Below are positions 52,613-64,000 of a stretch of DNA of 64,000 bases, in pieces. Made by a program: the position numbers and the translations under genes. The DNA is from Massospora cicadina. Taxonomy: Eukaryota > Entomophthoromycota > Entomophthoromycetes > Entomophthorales > Entomophthoraceae. Position 1 is the stretch's first letter; each line of letters opens with the position of its first letter. Under the pieces are notes generated by a model. The model ran no database searches, had not been told where the DNA came from, and saw only the letters and a list, made by a program, of their open reading frames with translations. The stretch lies in the NCBI GenBank assembly GCA_022478985.1, contig JAKSZP010014548.1, positions 124,001 to 188,000 of the forward strand. The letters run 5' to 3'.

Positions 52613-53365
52613 TGTAGGAATCCAGTTCTCTTGTGCTCGCTGGTGCTTACGCTGCTAGATTCTACAAAATCGTTGATAAAAAATATAAAATAAACTCTAA
52701 TCAAAACTTGTTTTTTATAAGGCTTTTATAGGGAGCGTGGGGTAATAATGAAGAATGATCCATCTTTATATCCAACTGGTCATATTTAAACTGTTTTGAG
52801 GATCAGGGGAAATTTGAGGATAGTTCTGAAATAGCTTCAACACTTCTCCAAATTTGGAAATATGGTATACTCACCTATCAGATTGTAGGAAATTTGAGCT
52901 ACTCTTTGGCAAAATGATAGTTTGGGATGGGGTTTTGGGGCAGAATGTGCCCATGCGGTAGTGTTTTGATCTATTTCAACCAATCACTGCTCCATAGATA
53001 CTTTCACCTTGGGGGGACCTCCACCACGCCTATAAAAGGAGGTGGTCCCCACGCAGGTGCTTGGAAGGACCAGCTGGGGGCAAGGAGAGTACCATCCAAT
53101 GGTCGCCCCACAGTCTGTCAGGTGGTAAGAGTAATCTGACTGCTCAATTCTATGGTTTTTGCCCATTCAGGATTTTAAATGGTGTTACCTCAATTAACAG
53201 GGTTCCACTGAGAATCAGGAAGGGTCTTTTGGCTGATATCAGCATTATCCTTATTTAAATCATTTGAGTAATCATTGCAAACTTGCAAATGTCTGACATA
53301 TCCCCTTTTAGCGGATTTGACCCAAAACTCTCTTCTTTTGTAACTGGGAGGTCAAATGTCCGACA
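52613..53365 (-). repeat. G8 3' LTR
   Basis: 753 bp; matches 58155-58899. Confidence 0.88.
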
Positions 53366-53379
53366 TCACCCCCTCAAGA

Positions 53380-54580
53380 ATGTTAGGGGGAGAATAGGGC
53401 CATAGAATTTGGCCATGTACGCGATTGATGATAATCCCACTAGAAATGGACTTTATAGATTACTCGTTTCCTCTCTTGAAGAAGATGGAAAAAAGACCCT
53501 CCCAAATTGACCCAAGTTTGCTGTTTATTGAAGTGATGTGAGTATGGTAGTATAAAACCATGTCAGATACTTGGAATATGGGCAGGGAGTATTAAACTCA
53601 TTGGCAACCTGTCTTCTTTAGTCACTGTTTTTGCTAGGTTAGTCATTGCCTCAGATTAAAGTTGAATGATATGTCGAGTAAATCCTCTCATAACTTTCTC
53701 AGGCTCTGCAACTCTAGAGGAGAATACATCTTTTGCTAGAAAGGCAGGTATTCCAGGTTCCCGACCATACAAGACCCAGAATGGAGACTTTTTAAGATCC
53801 AATGATAGCTAATCCAGTAAGCCATCAGAGCACTGGGTAGTTAATGATCCCAGTGAAGAGGATCAGATGAGGCAATTTTTCATAAAATGGAGACCAAGGT
53901 TCCATTTACTCTTTCCACGGTCCCATTAGTGGATAGATTGTAAGGAGCCAATAAAAGTTGTTGTGCTCCCATGGATGTGGCCAATATTTTAACTACTCTG
54001 GAGGTGAAGTTTTATAATTATTGCAGAGTTATACTTGGGTAAAGCTGTGTCGAGTGAAAATGTTTTGATGTAAAAATGTGGCTGTGGACTTGGACGTTTG
54101 GGCAGGGAGAGCTACGGCTTCCACCCATTTGGTGAGATGGTCAATAGTTACTAGGATAAATATGTTTCAACTAGTAGTCTGTTCTAGGGGACCTATTACA
54201 TCCAAACTGATGGTATGGAATGGTTATTAAGGATAGTTGGTTGATGCTGGTATCTAGTCTTGAAGCTGGATTGCTTCTTACATGTAAGGCAAGCTTCCAA
54301 GACGACAACAGTAGCTTCCATCATTCCATCCCAATAGTACCGATCCTTAATCCACTAATAAGTTTCCCTGGCCCCTCCATGACCTAGAGTGAAATGAGCT
54401 TCTAGGATAGCAGGTACAAGTTCTGAGGGCTGAAGGTAAGGCAGCCATTTTGTCCCCACCTGGTTATACAACTTCCCGTTATCCATTTTGATGTTACAGG
54501 AGTGTCAGGCTAACATTTTCTGTACAGGATCATCCTCATCCTCCCAGTCATCAAGGGTCATTAAGAGGTCAGTAACCTCT
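53380..54580 (-). pseudogene. pol: G8 integrase (broken)
   Basis: Minus strand. Zinc-domain-like sequence (LALHVRSNPASRL region near 54280), core fragments near 54100-54240 and NLSTNGTVERVNGTLVSIL near 53910-53970 with the catalytic Glu kept. The C-terminal IWEGLFSIFF motif lies near 53480. Stops throughout; no chromodomain. Confidence 0.65.
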
Positions 54581-54589
54581 ACGTCTCAT

Positions 54590-55151
54590 TATTATCCAAG
54601 TGAGAACTGGTAGCTGAGTTAACCCACCAACATTAAAGTGCAGGGTTCCAGCACAGTGTTCAATTTTCATGTCATAAGGCTGGATCTTTAGAGCTCAGCG
54701 AGCTAGCCGACCAATAGGATCTTTTATGTTTGTAACCATTTTAAGGATGCGTGGTCAGTAACCACAGTGAAAGTGGTTCCATATAGAAAAGGGCGGTAGT
54801 GCTTTACAGCTAACAGAACAACAAGACACTCCTTCTCCGTTAAAATGTAGTTGCATTCCGCCTTTGACAGCATCTTACTAAAATAGGATATAGGATGATC
54901 TATACCATGTTCATCTAATTGGGCTAAGATGGCCCAACGGCATAGTCCAAGGCATCAGTGAATAAGATGAAGGGTTTATTATAATCTGGGTGCCATAAGA
55001 TAGGACGTTGTTGTAGCAATTGCTTCATTGTTTCAAAAGCGTCCTTTTGTTCAGCACCCCAATAAAAGGGGGTATTCTTGGTTAATAGCTGGATAAGGGG
55101 CTCAATGAGTTGGGCGAACTTAGGGATGAACTGATGGTAATACCCCATCAT
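54590..55151 (-). pseudogene. pol: G8 RT connection and RNase H
   Basis: An open 75-codon segment (55151-54924) covers MMGYYHQFIPKFAQLIEPLI, FYWGAEQKDAFETMKQLL and ILFTDALDYAVG (catalytic Asp). Decayed RNase H follows, with NYILTEKECL (Glu) and TVVTDHASLK (Asp) readable near 54750-54860. Confidence 0.8.
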
Positions 55152-55952
55152 CCCTAGAAATACCTGAATATCTCATAGATTTTCAGGGGGCATAATTTTT
55201 GAGATGGCTTTGACCTTGTCCTGCATGGGTTAATCCTTCTTGGGAAATGGAGTGGCCAAGGAAATCCAATTTCCTTTAGAAGAAGGTGCACTTTGAGGGC
55301 TTCAATTTAATATTAGATAGACGTAACCGTTGAAACACCTACTTCAAGTGATCAAGATGTTTGTTGAAGGTTTTTGAGAACACCGATATGGCATCAAGAG
55401 AGAAGATGACAAGAGTTAACTTGAGGTCCTGCAAGATGTGATCCATCGCATGCTGGAAAGAGGCAGGTGCATTGCACAACCTTTGGGGTAATCGTGTGGG
55501 TTGAAAGAGACCTTCACTATAAATAAGAGCATATTTCGCTTGAGATTGAGGAGAAAGGGCAATTTGCTAATAGCCACTGGCAAGTCCATGGCGGAGATGA
55601 AGTTAGAGCCGGAGAGTTAGGCCAGGGTATCATCGTTGCGAGGGATAAGATAGCTATCCTTCTTAGTGAGGCTATTTAACCTATGGTAATCCATGACTAT
55701 CCAATGACCTCCGTTTTTCTTTTTAATTAGTAAGAGAGGTGAAGACCAAGTGCTTTGTGAAGGAACGAGTAACCACGCGTCTAATAACTGCTGGAGCTCC
55801 ATCCTCATTTGTTGCTCCTCCACCTTTGACTTGCGATATGGTTTGGACATTATAGGCCGGGAATCACCCAAATCAATGGAGTGGCACCAGCCCTTCATGT
55901 GGCCATAGTCAGTATCCAATTTGGAGAATATGTCACTGTATTCGTCTAACAA
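55152..55952 (-). pseudogene. pol: G8 reverse transcriptase (broken)
   Basis: A 111-codon segment (55952-55617) holds DEYSDIFSKLDTDYG, SKPYRKSKVEEQQMRMELQQ, STWSSPLLLIKKKNGG and WIVMDYHRLNSLTKKDSYLI. Motif A (FISAMDL) follows after a stop. The YxDD region is unreadable near 55400. Confidence 0.8.
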
Positions 55953-56157
55953 GGTATGAACATTTTCTAACTCCTCTGGGTCAGCTTATCCTTAATATGA
56001 GCATTGGGTAAGATGCACACCATGTTGTCCATGGGTAACCCAAATCCGCCATAGAGCCGATGGAGTGGATATGCTCGACGTCCTCTACTGGGAGTAGAAA
56101 ACCTCTGCCAATTTCCTGGTGTTTCCGTACTATCATGTCCTTTCTGGTGAGGCTCCC

Positions 56158-56451
56158 TTATAAAATGGTAGTTGGCCTCTGATAGGCTGAGTCTAGTATC
56201 TCAGGCAATACTTGAGGCTTCAAGGGGCTAACGTCCTCAATACTTATGAGGTGTAAAAAACAATGATATGGGTTTTGTAGTGTGATTTTAGTGTCAACCA
56301 CTCTTTGTTCCCCAGGTTTAATCAAGAATTCATCCGCAGCGTAGAAAGGGATACCATCCCCAGAATCCACTAAATCAGGTAATTTCTTTGTGTTGCACCA
56401 GGAAGTGGAGTAAACAAGGTTATGACTGAAAAAGGGTATTTGACCAGACAA
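56158..56451 (-). pseudogene. G8 dUTPase-like segment
   Basis: 97 open codons: DSGDGIPFYAADEFLIKPGE, QRVVDTKITLQNPY, ending PEILDSAY. This matches the dUTPase N-terminal half (AGYDL...I.PGE..LV.TGI.I..P) and the G1 segment PGEQRVVHTAI. The GEIxVxL strand is lost after a break near 56160. Confidence 0.55.
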
Positions 56452-56639
56452 GAGTATTCGTGATTACTGGGTTCTTTATTGGATAAGACTAAAGGGACAA
56501 TTTAGGTGAGTAATGAGAGGACTCCTCGCTTCAGGTTGAGAATTCCTTCATACTCAATCATAAATTGGGTGCCAATGAGCATATCATATGCGTTGTTGTC
56601 CAAAGCCACAGCAGGGAATGACAGGATAAGCTTCTCAAT

Positions 56640-56969
56640 TCAAATGGGAAGGGAAGAGTATGTCCCAATAGTATGGGTATTGTTGAGGCCAGCGGTTCCA
56701 AATTCTTGCGTGTACTCCAAGTCAGGTGCTAGCTTTATATTCATAATAAGATTAGTGAAGATCACGTTGACTGGGGAGTCAGTGTCCATGATGGCTAGTA
56801 TTTGGACCTTTTGAATGACCACTTCAACATTAGTGAGAGTTGCTCCAAATTTGGGTGACAAAGATAAGACCTCCTTGAGCTGGAAGGTGGAGGTTAGCTT
56901 TTTAGCGGTCTCAAGGTATTTATCTAAGATGGATTTTATGGGATGAACCCACTGAAGAGGGCGTATCAA
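56640..56969 (-). pseudogene. G8 aspartic protease (broken)
   Basis: ILAIMDTDSPVNVIFTNLI is the active site with the Gly of DTG changed to Asp. The later part (TIGTYSSLPI) continues to a stop at 56640; the ILIGT-like strand follows in another frame near 56570. Confidence 0.7.
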
Positions 56970-57099
56970 TCCAGCTAAAAATTGGTCACCATCGATGGCA
57001 GTGTCATAACTTTTGGATACCCTAGTATTTGGCTGAGGTAAGTTTCCTCAGGTATGGTAATCTTGTCTATTCCTTCAGCATTCAAACGATCAGGCACAT

Positions 57100-58106
57100 C
57101 TATTTACGCAGGGACTCCCAATATGTAGTAACAACGTCATCATAACCCCCCTCAGATTCGTCCCCAAGGGTATTCTCAACAACTGGCAAGGCCGTGATGG
57201 AGGTAGGAGAGATGTCCACAGGAGATTGAATAGCCTTAGGGCGCTCATTTACCAGCTTAGCTGGAGGGGTAGGCACAGCAGCTTTAGTGAGCTTGTGCAG
57301 GCGTATGGTTGTTACTACCTTACAGGGCTTTGATTTATAAGAAGGAGTGGCAACATTTTTGAGTCGCACTGAGGGTGCAGGTTTAGCAGGGAGGATAGGC
57401 ACAGGTGAGCTCACTCCCAATTGTTCAACCGGTGGTAACTCCTTAATGATATAGCTGAAAGTTTCACCTCAGTGACATTTGTTTTAGAACATAATTGGAA
57501 TTCGGCCACTTCTACCAAAGCCTCTCCGATATCATAGATTTTATTGAAGTGGCGTTTCACTGAGATGATATGTATGGCTAGAGAAGGCTGAGACACTAAC
57601 CCAGTTAACAGACTGTGATAGCATCATCAAGGGTAAACATGTTTGACGTTAACAACATTTGCGCAGCGAGGTAAAATCGTTCAGCAAAGGCAATGGTTGA
57701 TTCATCTTTATACATACTAAGGCGCATAAAGGCCTGCTTTTCCTTGTGTAGACTTTGCTTTGAAAACGAATTTAGCTAGAAGAGCCTTTTTCACCTCTGC
57801 CCAGGTGTGCAAAGGGTTCAGTTAAGGGACTATCATCTCTTGCACTAGGCGGCTTAAACAAGGAAGGATGTGTTGCACTTTTTGCTTGTCCATTGCACCA
57901 TCCATGGAAGCTTCATAAACATACAAAAAAGTAGCAATAGTCCCTTCACCAGGGATACAATTGTCTTTAAAAGATGGTTTTAGAAAGCGCTGCTTAAGTT
58001 CATTGAGTCGGTATAGAGCGCTTATTATTTGCTTTTTTAGAGCAACTAAACGTGATTCCATGTGAAGAGGAAAATTGGGAGGCTTACTCATGGTTGTAGC
58101 CTCCAT
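57100..58106 (-). pseudogene. gag: G8 gag (broken)
   Basis: ATG 58106 opens 94 codons with SRLVALKKQIISALYRLNEL (coiled coil) and PGEGTIATFLYVYEASMDG, shared with G1 gag. Capsid-like sequence decays between 57820 and 57600. A Pro/Lys-rich region (57420-57100) precedes protease. I see no zinc knuckle. Confidence 0.75.
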
Positions 58107-58133
58107 TTTAATGTTTTTGTAGTGTATGGGGGG

Positions 58134-58151
58134 CCACTGTAGTGAGCACCA
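58134..58151 (-). other. G8 primer-binding site
   Basis: Minus strand TGGTGCTCACTACAGTGG, 3 nt after the 5' LTR; one change from the G7 site. Confidence 0.75.
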
Positions 58152-58154
58152 ATT

Positions 58155-58899
58155 TGTAGGAATCCAGCTCTCTTGTGCTCGCTGGTGCTTACGCCTCTGA
58201 ATCCCACAAAAGCTTTTTATAAAAATTATAAAATAAACTCTAATAAAAACCTGTTCTTTATAAGGTTTTTATTAGGAGCACGGTGTAGTGATAGAAAGGA
58301 TCCCTCTTGATAACTGATCGATCAGTACTTAGACTTTTTTGAGGGTTAGGTTTTGAGGATAGTTTCATAATTGCTTTGATGCATTCCAAATTAGGAAGTA
58401 TGGTATACTAACCTATCAGATATTGGGAAATTTGAGCTAATCTTTGGCGAAATGATAGTTTGAGATGGGGTTTTGGGGAAGAATGTGCCCATGCAGTAGT
58501 ATTTTGATGTATATCAATCACTTTTTTTAAAATACTTTCACCTTGAGGGGACCTCCACCACGCTTATAAAAGGGGTTGATTCCGCGTAATTTCTTGGAAG
58601 GACCAGTTGGGGCAAGGGGAGTACCATCCAATGGTCACCCCACAGTCTGTCAGGTGGTAAGAGTAATCCAACTGCTCATTTTTATGGTTTTTGCCCATTC
58701 AGGATTTGAAATGGTGTTACCCCGATTAACAGGGTTCCACTGAGAATCAAGCAGGGTATTTTGGCTGATTTCTGCTTTATACTTATTTAAATCATTTGAA
58801 TCATCATCTCAAATTTGCAAATGGCCAACATTTCCCCTTTTTGGTGGATTTCAACCCAAAACATTATTCTTTTTTAACTGGGAGGACAAATGTCCAATA
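58155..58899 (-). repeat. G8 5' LTR
   Basis: 745 bp; pairs with 52613-53365. Confidence 0.88.
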
Positions 58900-59480
58900 G
58901 AGCCCTCAAAAGCCAAAGATTAGGCAATTCAGGACATTTACTAACTGATGAGTGTTCATTAAGTGCCGTTTTATTAGAATGATTTAAAACTATAAAAAAA
59001 TAAAAATAAATTTTGCTTTTATCACTGAGACTCTTTTTCAGTTGTTGAAAGATACTAAGGGATTTGTATGAGATACAGATGCTCAGGACTGGTTCAACAA
59101 CCTTATAATGTACCTAATGACAAAACCAATATTGTGGTATCCAAATTTCAATTGCCCTTTTATTATTTAAACCAGTGCATTCTTGATGGCAATCAGTGTC
59201 ATGTTGATTCAGGAGGATGAATTTGGCGAGGAACACTCAGTAGCATATGAAAGTCATACCTTGAGTAAGCAGGAGCGCAACTATACTGTAACTGAATGGA
59301 AATTCATTGCAATAATATATGTTTAAAATAGTTTCAGGTATAAATTCATGGTGTCCATAATACTGAGGTGCATGTTCACTACTCGCTGAGATGGCTGCAT
59401 AACTTTAAAGAGCCTTAAAGGAGGTTGTCCTGATGAGCTCTTAAATTATAAGCATATACATATAAGATTGTACACCAAGA
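58900..59480 (+). pseudogene. pol: G7 RT end and RNase H, after G8
   Basis: Coding resumes after G8 with the RT thumb end, then decayed RNase H: ILWYPNFNCPFII, AISVMLIQEDEFGEEHSVAY, SKQERNYTVTEWKFIAIIY and a degenerate TDH region near 59370. Several stops and frame changes. Confidence 0.7.
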
Positions 59481-59589
59481 GAACACAACTCACCAAATTG
59501 AAAATGGTTGTCATGATTACCCTCCATTTTAGTTTTGCAAACTGAAACTGGTGCATTGTATGAGAAGATGCTTAGTGGGGATACTGGAG

Positions 59590-60900
59590 ACCACCCACCT
59601 GAGATTCAGCAATCCCTCAACAAAGCAATGGAAACATGAAGCTTTTCAAGGTTCAGCTGTTTAACATTATCAGGAAAAAAATCCCTTATATACCCAGGAC
59701 CATCTGAGCAAACCACAATTATTACCGCAGATTATAAAGTAACCAGACATGGGCCCTATGAAAAACTCTGAACAGGTTAACGAGAGTTTTAATTGGAATC
59801 CCTTAATTTTAATGTCGCAGAATACCTCAGTTGTTGCGCAATGTGTCAAGTACAAAGAAGTCAAAAAGCTACACATTTCTTGCTAGTGGAGCCTGGGTTC
59901 ATGTGACATCCTGTATCCATTGTCGTTGTAGGGCTGTTGACCATGAGTACTGAGAAAAGCTGATAAGTCATTGTAGCAATTGACCACCTAACTCGTTGGG
60001 TAGAGATTTGGGCTATAGCCAAAGTAGTTAACAGCAGTACTGCCAAGTTCATAATGGAGCAGTTACTTTATTGGAATGGCTACCCTCAGGTTATTTTAAT
60101 GGTAATGGCAGCAACTTTACCATTCACTTCATCTCATAAATTAAATTAATTAATGGGAATCTGGGGAGTACTGATGACGCCCTACCATCCAGAAACCAAT
60201 GGGATTTTTAAATAAGTTAATAGTAACTTTGGTTGCTACTTTAAATAAGCTTTTTTTGGGAAACCTTCCATTGGGTAAAATATTTGTCAGCAGCGACTTT
60301 CACCTATAATTTAAGCTAAATTATAAACAGGGAAATCACTTTTTAAATTGCTTTACAGGCGCTGAGCTGGGTTGCACCTGATTTTATATCCTGCGATTGA
60401 TCTGAGTTCAGTGATGACACCTCTCCAATATCTGAAGAATTTGACGAAAGTCCTGATTGGGTTACAGACCTCAGCCTATGCTGATATCTTTAAAAAAGCT
60501 TAAGGGTAAAGAATATGAGGATACAAAACGGCTAAATCTACCAACTTTTTATAATTGGTGATTGGGTTAATTTTGTGTTACTCATGGTTTTGGGAGCCAA
60601 AACAAGTTGGATCAGTTTGTATTGGTACCTTTAAAAGTCATTAATAAGTTGGTCTTGGATGCCTACACAATAAAAGAAACTCTCTGACTGTTATATTGTG
60701 AATAGAGTGCATTCTAATTTCTTATGAGCATGCCAATAATCAATCAAAGGGTTGGATTATTTTGATATTTTTATGTTGTGGTTATACTAACATTCAGATA
60801 GTTGTTCGAAGTTTTGAAATGGCTTAGAGATTACAAGTTCCTAATCAATTATCATCAAAATATTCTTTTTTATTCGCCGTTTTAATCTACTCATGCTGCT
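59590..60900 (+). pseudogene. pol: G7 integrase (catalytic Glu changed to Lys)
   Basis: Readable fragments: an IVAIDHLTRWVEIWAIAKVV-like core (about 59960-60030), TPYHPETNGIFK then TAA, where the catalytic Glu codon is AAA (60210-60212). C-terminal decayed sequence runs to about 60.9 kb. The GPF region is not recognisable. Confidence 0.65.
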
Positions 60901-61041
60901 AGTTGCTCTATTTTTATGCTTTGGCGATTATTGCTGAAATTGGGTTTATGCCACCTCTAGGCTGCAGGGGGAATCAGGCGAAGGTATTTCATAAGTAGGC
61001 ATGTTGGAAGAAGTTAATCTGGTTAAGTGGGGGGTGTGATG

Positions 61042-61623
61042 TGCTGGGGTATTTACCAGATTATGCTTTTTTCGATGTGTTCTGATACTATTGAATTAGT
61101 CAGGGATGATCCACAATATAAATATTAGTATCAAAGATTTTAGGCTTCTGAGGAAGTGAGTTCTGAGTTAGTATTTATGATTAATTTGACAATTAAGACT
61201 TCCTTAATTTGTCAGAGATGATCCCTGATAGTTACCAGCTTGAGGGCAGAATTTCCTGGCCCTGGAAATTAATTTAAAGGAAGTTATAACCAATGGCATG
61301 CTGAAGATGAAGGTTGATGGGTGCAAAGCTGTTCCAGGCACCAAATGCCAACAATTATAATAGGAGGGAACTAGGGTGCCTGAATACTATATATGTATGA
61401 GATTATTTTCCTAATAAGGTATCTTTTTCTCGAAATACTAGATTTTACTAGTAGTTGGGTTTAGTTGGCTTAGGATGGAAGTAACTAGATGCTATAGTGA
61501 ACAACGGTCAAGGGTTAGCTAGCCTTTATCTGATCAGATTTGTTTTCATGTTGCCATACAGGGAAGTTGTATTAAGCTAAGGAATAAACCCTTGCAAATC
61601 TGTGCAGTGACAACTTTTTGACA
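61042..61623 (+). repeat. G7 3' LTR
   Basis: 582 bp; pairs with 43188-43808 (shorter through small deletions). Confidence 0.85.
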
Positions 61624-62160
61624 GTAGCAAGGCGGTCCATGATATTTGACCTATTAAAATGCTGCTCATGAAAATTTACCATGCCTTATCCTCCTTTCCC
61701 ATTAATGCAACTTACCTAACTAAATTCCCCATTAGTTGGTGTAATATTGTTTAAAATGGCCCACCTCAAATAGATAGTAAACTATCATATAGTTGGCTGA
61801 GTTTATAGAATTATCTAAAATTGGCAAATATGGCTGTAAGCAGAAGTCAATATCTCTTACTTTAATATAGTTAATTTTCTTGATTTTTTAAAACGTCTAG
61901 GTTAAACTCAATTATGTAGATATTTTTGTAAGAAGATAATTATTGATAAAAACTCAAAAGTATGATTAAGTAAAATTCTGAAATTAACTTTTTTGAGTTT
62001 TATAAAGCCCACAAGGACTTTTAGTGCAGGCAACGTTGCGGAATAAAGGCCTGGGGTACTGCCCCATTACACTAAGGCTGCGCAAATATAAGCACCACCA
62101 ATTGTGGGACCAACCACAATTTTGGGCGTAGCTAAATTACCCCAGAAACTGACATAAGCT
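61624..62160. other. Spacer with possible tRNA-like motif
   Basis: AT-rich, no coding. On the minus strand an A-box match TAGTGTAATGG (complement of 62064-62074) occurs, but I find no B box at the right distance. Confidence 0.3.
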
Positions 62161-62800
62161 AGCCCTGTTTAAATACTGTTCAGACCGTCTGCCCAACCAG
62201 GACAGGCTATATGTCTCTCATCCATTTGCAGGAGATAAGACCTGATGACCCCCAGTTTTAAGGCCCCTGAGAGGGGAGAGGCCATAGCCCTCCCCTTTGT
62301 CACCTGCTTTTTTAGTGGAGTTATGCTCTCTGGTCCCTTTTTAGTCAGGAAGCCTGGAAGTCCTTTCAGATCAAATGTAATTTTGCGCATGATGACTTCC
62401 ACCACCAGCTGGCTCATGCTGACCAAAATTGCGCCCAGCTGAGATTTAGGCCAACTCAGTAAGCTGCGGCATTTAGGGTAGGCAGGTACACCAAAATGCA
62501 GCCAACTAGGATTGCCCCTCCCTTGTTCTGGGGTCCGCACCTGAGCAACCTCAGCTCATGGGGAAGCTGTTTGACAGGCACCATGCCTGACTCATACCCC
62601 CCTTCCTACCCGTTTCCCCCCAGGGATTAGCAGACACCCAGGAGACCAGGTCATCACATTCATCAATACCATACTGCACTTCTTTTAGGTCACTATAGGA
62701 CCTGACCAACGTTCCTCTATAGGTTCTGGTGTTAGCTACTCACCCATATTTCCATGAGCTTCCCCCAGTTGAGCCAAGAGTATGCCTCAGCTCACCTAGT
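62161..62800. other. GC-richer segment, perhaps a diverged LTR of the G5 type
   Basis: A plus-strand frame at 62245-62442 reads EAIALPFVTC, similar to KRVAVPLVTQ at the start of the G5 alpha frame. Later Gly/Pro-rich sequence recalls 39180-39260. The resemblance is weak and no second copy is in the window. Confidence 0.25.
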
Positions 62801-64000
62801 CTATTAATATTTATTTGGGGCAAGAAGACCAGGGGACGGACATTACCAAAACTAAAAATATACTAAAAAACTAACGTAACTACTTGGTAAAACAAAATGC
62901 CCTAATGAGAGGATTGAGTGAAACACTTCAAAAAGTTACCAACCAGGTGGGCAGCGGAAGCCGCTTATTTCTCCATGGTGGAAGGGGAGGGGGGCGGGGG
63001 GCTCATCTTTGTCAGCCTCTTCATCAGCAGCTTCTTCCTCTCATAGTAGGGTGCATGTTATGGCCATCAGTAATGGCGTTGGGGCATCTGCGGTATGTGG
63101 TTCAATATCCCTGATGATTGGCAAATCATGGAAATTGCCATCTAGTTAAATGGCACTGAGATATTTGGTTAAAGCTTTTTCAGCTTTGATTTAGGCGTCT
63201 GAGAGTTTAACAAACATGGCAATGTTGGTTCGGGTTATTTTTGCTTTTAGGGTTCCGTGATATAGTTACCACGTTCTGGATAGCATTGTTTGCATTTTTG
63301 TAATACTGTTTCACCAATATTTTGCTTTTTGGAGTTAAGGTTGTGGGGATAACAGGAGGTGGAAATTCTCCTTTGAGTATCGCTACTGATTTAGTGACAG
63401 CTTTATGCAGGGAACAACAGTATGGTGTTGCAGCTGCTTTGACTGCAAGCAGGTGATCACTGTGAAACAATTCGGCGTTTGGCTGTGGGGTATAAAGTCA
63501 AGGGAGGTATTTGGCGTCCCATTCTGCATTAATGAACCACTCAATTTGCAGAGATGGTTCTATAATAAACTTACCTGATTTGTCAATTTCAGTTAATAAT
63601 TTCCATGGGTTTTGGTTGAATTGGTTTGGAAATCAGTGTACAGTTGAGGTTTGGTCAATTCATTTGAGGAAGCATGGGATCAAACTGGGATCCAATCCGA
63701 TGCTTGATTAAAGGAATTATATATGGCATTGGGTTGAGGAGGAGGCTGATTATTGGCTGCAGGTGCAGCTGCAGCAACAGGCTTTGGTGGTGGAAGAGGT
63801 AGGATTGTGCCCCATGCCAGAAATTGTACAGGGTGGGCAGCAGATTGGAGGTTGGCGGATGAGTCATCTGATCTGCCTGAAGTGGTTGAGAAGGGACACT
63901 TGCATCTTGAGTAGTCTATCTCAAAACATGATGGACAGATCGTCCACCCGCCCTTGATGTGGGCCCAAAATGGATGGTCAGGCGCTGAGGGAATAACGGT
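62801..64000 (-). pseudogene. Decayed minus-strand coding region, unrecognised
   Basis: Minus-strand frames at 63207-63470 and onward give a helix-rich protein (SDHLLAVKAAATPYCCSLHK, KILVKQYYKNANNAI) and an acidic stretch (EEEAADEEADKDEPP) near 63010-63050. Stops break it. It may be a gag or other element protein; the window ends inside it. No motif identifies it. Confidence 0.3.

Larger units (their letters stand above)
52613..58899 (-). mobile_element. G8: Ty3/gypsy element with dUTPase-like segment, inside G7
   Basis: Minus-oriented. The 5' LTR is on the right (58155-58899), the 3' LTR on the left (52613-53365), with TGTCGGACA...TGTAGG-type ends on the plus strand. A purine tract on the minus strand (53366-53378, TTGAGGGGGTGA) abuts the 3' LTR. 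The flanks taacc and gagcc share 3 of 5 bases and the G7 thumb reads across the gap, so a decayed 5-bp duplication is likely. Gag, PR, dUTPase-like, RT, RNase H and integrase are all present in order. G8 gag is close to G1 gag. Confidence 0.88.
43188..61623 (+). mobile_element. G7: Ty3/gypsy element interrupted by a LINE and by G8
   Basis: LTRs 43188-43808 (621 bp) and 61042-61623 (582 bp), starting TGTTGGG/TGCTGGG and ending AACA/GACA. A purine tract (aagtggggggtgtga) precedes the 3' LTR. The internal order is primer-binding site, gag, protease, dUTPase-like, [LINE], RT, [G8], RNase H, integrase. All are broken. The flanks (aacta, gtagc) do not match. Confidence 0.85.

Noticed and set aside
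61042..61623. Solo LTR
   Set aside because: It pairs with 43188-43808, with a purine tract on its left and G7 pol fragments between.

Overview
The window is eukaryotic and most likely fungal. It is AT-rich and repeat-bloated. The main clues are chromodomain Ty3/gypsy elements that appear to self-prime as S. pombe Tf1 does, and one host gene with very short introns (31-44 nt). The species cannot be named from the sequence. Nearly all of the 64 kb is nested, decayed retrotransposons. All alignments and translations were done by eye, so domain edges inside decayed genes are approximate.

Layout. G1 (51-4694, +) is an internally deleted Ty3 element with equal-length LTRs. From about 5.6 to 8.9 kb lies a CpG-richer island. 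It holds a Helitron-like 3' end, a host gene for NC2 alpha/DRAP1 (Bur6) at 6342-7035 in five exons with one apparent frameshift, further open segments I cannot name, a TTAA-flanked MITE candidate and a tRNA-headed SINE candidate. G0 (8.9-11.2 kb, -) is a very old Ty3 pol. G2 (11163-22849, +) carries G3 (11699-17349, +) inside its 5' LTR. G4 (24570-42551, +) contains G5 (26169-40091, +), which contains G6 (29948-36557, -): three levels, with perfect 5-bp target duplications for G5 (ACTAG) and G6 (ATGTG). G7 (43188-61623, +) contains an L1/Tx1-like LINE (46483-51776, -, 12-bp target duplication) and G8 (52613-58899, -). The last 2.4 kb is decayed and mostly unassigned.

The Ty3 elements form two groups. 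G1, G4, G6, G7 and G8 share a tRNA-type primer-binding site (TGGTGCTCACTACAGGGG or close variants). Those with recognisable pol carry a dUTPase-like segment between protease and reverse transcriptase, and I see no chromodomain in them. G2, G3 and G5 have a chromodomain and no tRNA-type site. In each, the bases just after the 5' LTR are perfectly complementary to bases 31-36 nt downstream of a TATA box in the same LTR. The complementary pairs differ between families, which points to Tf1-like self-priming.

Most unusual are the LTRs of G2, G3 and G5, which look protein-coding. A U3 frame (alpha) follows or overlaps the pol stop in G2 and G3. An R-U5 frame (beta) opens near the predicted cap, encodes hydrophobic segments, and runs across the LTR end and primer-binding site into the internal region. 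In G3 it lies in the same frame as Gag with one stop between. This suggests a Gag with a membrane-associated, LTR-encoded leader; it is inference and should be tested.
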